From contig NZ_CP040899.1 in the NCBI RefSeq assembly GCF_006349365.1, positions 2,728,001 to 2,792,000 on the forward strand: DNA of 64,000 nt, in the 5' to 3' direction. Position 1 is the first letter of the stretch, and each line of letters begins with the position of its first letter. Under the pieces are notes generated by a model. It worked only from the letters and a program-made list of their open reading frames with translations, was not told where the DNA came from and did not search any database. This stretch comes from Georgenia wutianyii (GTDB taxonomy: Bacteria; Actinomycetota; Actinomycetes; Actinomycetales; Actinomycetaceae). This document shows positions 59,534-64,000 of this stretch, piece by piece. The position numbers and the translations under genes are program-made.

Positions 59534-60259
59534 ATGGGAGCCACAGGTCCGGCGGACGTCACCCGGGTCCTCGTCGTCGAGGACGAACCGGAGATCGCCG
59601 CCCAGATCGCCCACCGCCTCACGGCGGAGGGCTGGAGCGTGGAGATCGCCGGGGACGGGCCGGGAGGTGTCGCCGCCGCCCGGACCTTCCAGCCCGACGT
59701 CGTCGTCCTCGACGTCATGCTGCCGGGGATCGACGGGCTCGAGGTGTGCCGGCGCATCCAGGCCGAGCGCGAGGTCCCCGTCCTCATGCTCACCGCCCGC
59801 GACGACGAGACCGACATCCTCGTGGGCCTGGGCGTGGGCGCCGACGACTACATGACCAAGCCGTTCTCCATGCGCGAGCTGCTCGCCCGGCTCAAGGCCC
59901 TGCTGCGCCGCGCGGACCGCGCCCGCCGCACCGCCGTCGAGGCCGTGGACGAGCCCCCGCTCGTCCTGGGCGACCTCGAGATCGACCGGGCGCAGCGGCG
60001 CGTGCGGCGCGCCGGCACCGAGGCCCACCTCACGCCCACCGAGTTCGACCTCCTCGTGTGCCTCGCCTCCAGCCCGCGCACCGTGTTCTCCCGGGAGAAG
60101 CTCCTCGCCGAGGTGTGGGACTGGGCCGACGCCTCCGGCACCCGGACGGTCGACTCCCACGTCAAGGCGCTGCGCCGCAAGCTCGGCGCCGACCTCGTGC
60201 GCACCGTGCACGGCGTGGGCTACGCGCTCGAGCCGACCGCGGAGGCGGAGGCACGGTGA
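59534..60259 (+). CDS. OmpR/PhoB-type response regulator
   Basis: The 241-residue protein has a receiver domain (V-V-E-D-E-P-E-I, phospho-acceptor Asp60 in V-V-V-L-D-V-M-L-P-G and Lys in Y-M-T-K-P-F-S-M) and a C-terminal winged helix (L-T-P-T-E-F-D-L-L and S-G-T-R-T-V-D-S-H-V-K-A-L-R-R-K-L). The ATG at 59534 has no ribosome site but a CAGAGT -10-like hexamer seven bases before it, so a leaderless transcript is possible. Its stop overlaps the kinase GTG (GTGA), forming one two-component operon. Confidence 0.95.
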   Translation: MGATGPADVTRVLVVEDEPEIAAQIAHRLTAEGWSVEIAGDGPGGVAAARTFQPDVVVLDVMLPGIDGLEVCRRIQAEREVPVLMLTARDDETDILVGLGVGADDYMTKPFSMRELLARLKALLRRADRARRTAVEAVDEPPLVLGDLEIDRAQRRVRRAGTEAHLTPTEFDLLVCLASSPRTVFSREKLLAEVWDWADASGTRTVDSHVKALRRKLGADLVRTVHGVGYALEPTAEAEAR

Positions 60260-61374
60260 GCGGGCCGGGCGGGTCCGCCCGTCACGCCCGCAACCTGCAC
60301 CTCACCCGCCCGCTCGACCGCTTCGGCTCGCTCAAGACCAAGCTCGGCGTCCTCGTCGCCGTCACGGTGACCGCCGCGGCGTTCATCACGTGGGTCGGGC
60401 TGCGCTACGAGCTCGGCCCCACCCGCACCTTCCCGCTGGCGATCGTCTCCGCGCTCGTCGTCACCCAGGTCCTCGCCCACGGCATGACCTCCCCGCTGCG
60501 CGAGATGACGGCCGCCGCCCGCGCGATGGCGCGCGGCGACTACTCCCGCCGCGTCACGGCGACGAGCAACGACGAGGTCGGTGACCTCGCCCGCGCGTTC
60601 AACCAGATGGCCGACGACCTCGCCTCCGTCGACGTCGCCCACCGCGAGATCGTCGCGAACGTGTCCCACGAGCTGCGCACGCCGGTCGCGGCGCTCCAGG
60701 CGCAGCTGGAGAACCTCGCCGACGGCGTCGTCCCCGCGACGCCGGAGGCGCTCGAGGGGGCGCTGCGCCAGACCGAGCGCCTGGGCCGGCTCGTGGGCTA
60801 CCTGCTCGACATGTCGCGGGTGGAGGCGGGCGTCGTCGGGCTCGAGCTCGAGGACGTCAAGGTCCGCGAACTCCTCGACGACGCCGTCGCCGAGGCCGCG
60901 GCGGCCGCCCGCGTGGCCGGCCGCGACGTGCGGTGGGAGGTGCGCGTCGACCCGCCCGAGCTGCGGCTGCGGGTCGACCCGGTCCGCATCTCCCAGGTGC
61001 TGGCCAACCTCCTCGACAACGCCGTGCGGCACACCCCGCCCGGCACGCTCGTCTCGGTGCGCGCCTCGGGCTCGACGCTGCGCGGGGACGTCGTCATCGA
61101 CGTCGTCGACTCCGGGCCCGGCATCCCCGTGACCGACCGCGAGCGCGTCTTCGAGCGCTTCCAGCGCGGCAACAGCCCGTCGGTGACCGGGCGCGAGAGC
61201 ACGGGCGGCACCGGTCTCGGGCTGGCGATCTCCCGCTGGGCGGTGGCCATCCACGGCGGCACCATCAACGTCGTCGACTCCCACGCCGGGGAGGGGACGA
61301 CGATCCGGATGCGGCTGCCCGCCCGGGGACCGCGTGTACCACGTTCCGCGGGGGCTTCACAGGGTCCCGCCTGA
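60256..61374 (+). CDS. sensor histidine kinase with minimal extracellular loop
   Basis: The 372-residue kinase has two TM helices (about 31-52 and 58-77) joined by only a few residues. These are followed by a HAMP domain (about 80-130), the H-box V-S-H-E-L-R-T-P-V-A with His138, an N-box N-L-L-D-N-A-V-R-H-T and a G-box G-T-G-L-G-L-A-I-S. The almost absent outer loop suggests membrane-internal sensing, as in intramembrane-sensing kinases. The GTG overlaps the response regulator stop. The signal is unknown. Confidence 0.94.
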   Translation: MSGPGGSARHARNLHLTRPLDRFGSLKTKLGVLVAVTVTAAAFITWVGLRYELGPTRTFPLAIVSALVVTQVLAHGMTSPLREMTAAARAMARGDYSRRVTATSNDEVGDLARAFNQMADDLASVDVAHREIVANVSHELRTPVAALQAQLENLADGVVPATPEALEGALRQTERLGRLVGYLLDMSRVEAGVVGLELEDVKVRELLDDAVAEAAAAARVAGRDVRWEVRVDPPELRLRVDPVRISQVLANLLDNAVRHTPPGTLVSVRASGSTLRGDVVIDVVDSGPGIPVTDRERVFERFQRGNSPSVTGRESTGGTGLGLAISRWAVAIHGGTINVVDSHAGEGTTIRMRLPARGPRVPRSAGASQGPA

Positions 61375-61393
61375 CAGAGCCTTGACCGCCGGT

Positions 61394-61409
61394 TGGGACT
61401 GAGGTCCCA
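61394..61409 (+). terminator. weak hairpin after the kinase gene
   Basis: TGGGAC and GTCCCA (61394-61399, 61404-61409) with a four-base loop lie 20 bases after the kinase stop and before kgd. It may contribute to termination; there is no T tract. The rest of 61375-61539 shows no gene and must hold the kgd promoter, though no clear -35/-10 pair stands out. Confidence 0.4.
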
Positions 61410-61539
61410 GGAGTGTCGATCATGCGCCGGATCGACGCCGAATCGGCCCCCCGACTCCGCCCGCGACGGGGCGATCACCTACGCTTGAAGAGCACTTTCT
61501 CCTCCACCCCACACGTCTCGGAAGAGGGCGATCCCCGAA

Positions 61540-64000
<2,461 letters not shown>

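Overview
The window is very GC-rich and densely coded, with GTG and TTG starts, stop/start overlaps (TGATG, ATGA, GTGA) inside operons, and a set of actinobacterial marker genes: a GlgE alpha-glucan pathway, a NucS/EndoMS mismatch endonuclease, a DUF2550 gene after atpC, a Rho with a long Arg-rich insertion, a TIGR02569 protein and a fused E2/E1 2-oxoglutarate enzyme (Kgd). Together these point to a Gram-positive actinobacterium, most likely order Micrococcales (Cellulomonadaceae/Bogoriellaceae-like). The assignment rests on recognised gene content, not on a database search. It looks like ordinary chromosome: I see no phage, insertion sequence, plasmid gene or CRISPR array.

Layout. 1-0.9 kb: the etfB-etfA pair (etfA cut by the window edge). 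1-17.4 kb: a glycogen/trehalose/alpha-glucan block with glgX, a MalT-like LuxR regulator, glgP, and divergently the glgE-treS-pep2-glgB operon. TreS interconverts trehalose and maltose, Pep2 phosphorylates maltose, GlgE polymerises maltose-1-phosphate, GlgB branches the glucan, and GlgP and GlgX break it down. 17.4-25.8 kb: a thioredoxin-fold/TPR protein, an unrecognised lipoprotein plus membrane-protein pair, a DivIVA-like coiled-coil protein, an acetyltransferase, a YihY membrane protein and hydrolases. 25.8-28.5 kb: a GH1 glycosidase-nagA operon. 28.5-37.3 kb: nucS, DUF2550 and the complete F1Fo ATP synthase operon (atpI-like, B, E, F, H, A, G, D, C).

37.3-51.7 kb: a wecA-type transferase, threonylcarbamoyl-AMP synthase, prmC, prfA, rpmE and rho, then thrB-thrC-hom, a TIGR02569 protein, lysA and argS, all on the minus strand. 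This joins translation termination, transcription termination and aspartate-family amino acid synthesis. 51.7-61.4 kb: a membrane protein, tRNA-Arg(CCG), a TetR regulator, a glycerophosphodiester phosphodiesterase, two paralogous M23 cell-wall peptidases, two CNNM/CBS membrane proteins and a two-component system. 61.5-64 kb: the first two thirds of kgd.

The most unusual structure is a dispersed family of 18-bp units in non-coding DNA. It appears as a 47-bp inverted pair (17.36 kb), a single copy (24.07 kb), a five-unit tandem array between prfA and prmC (40.4 kb), and an array that flips orientation around a perfect 26-bp palindrome between thrB and rho (44.2-44.4 kb).
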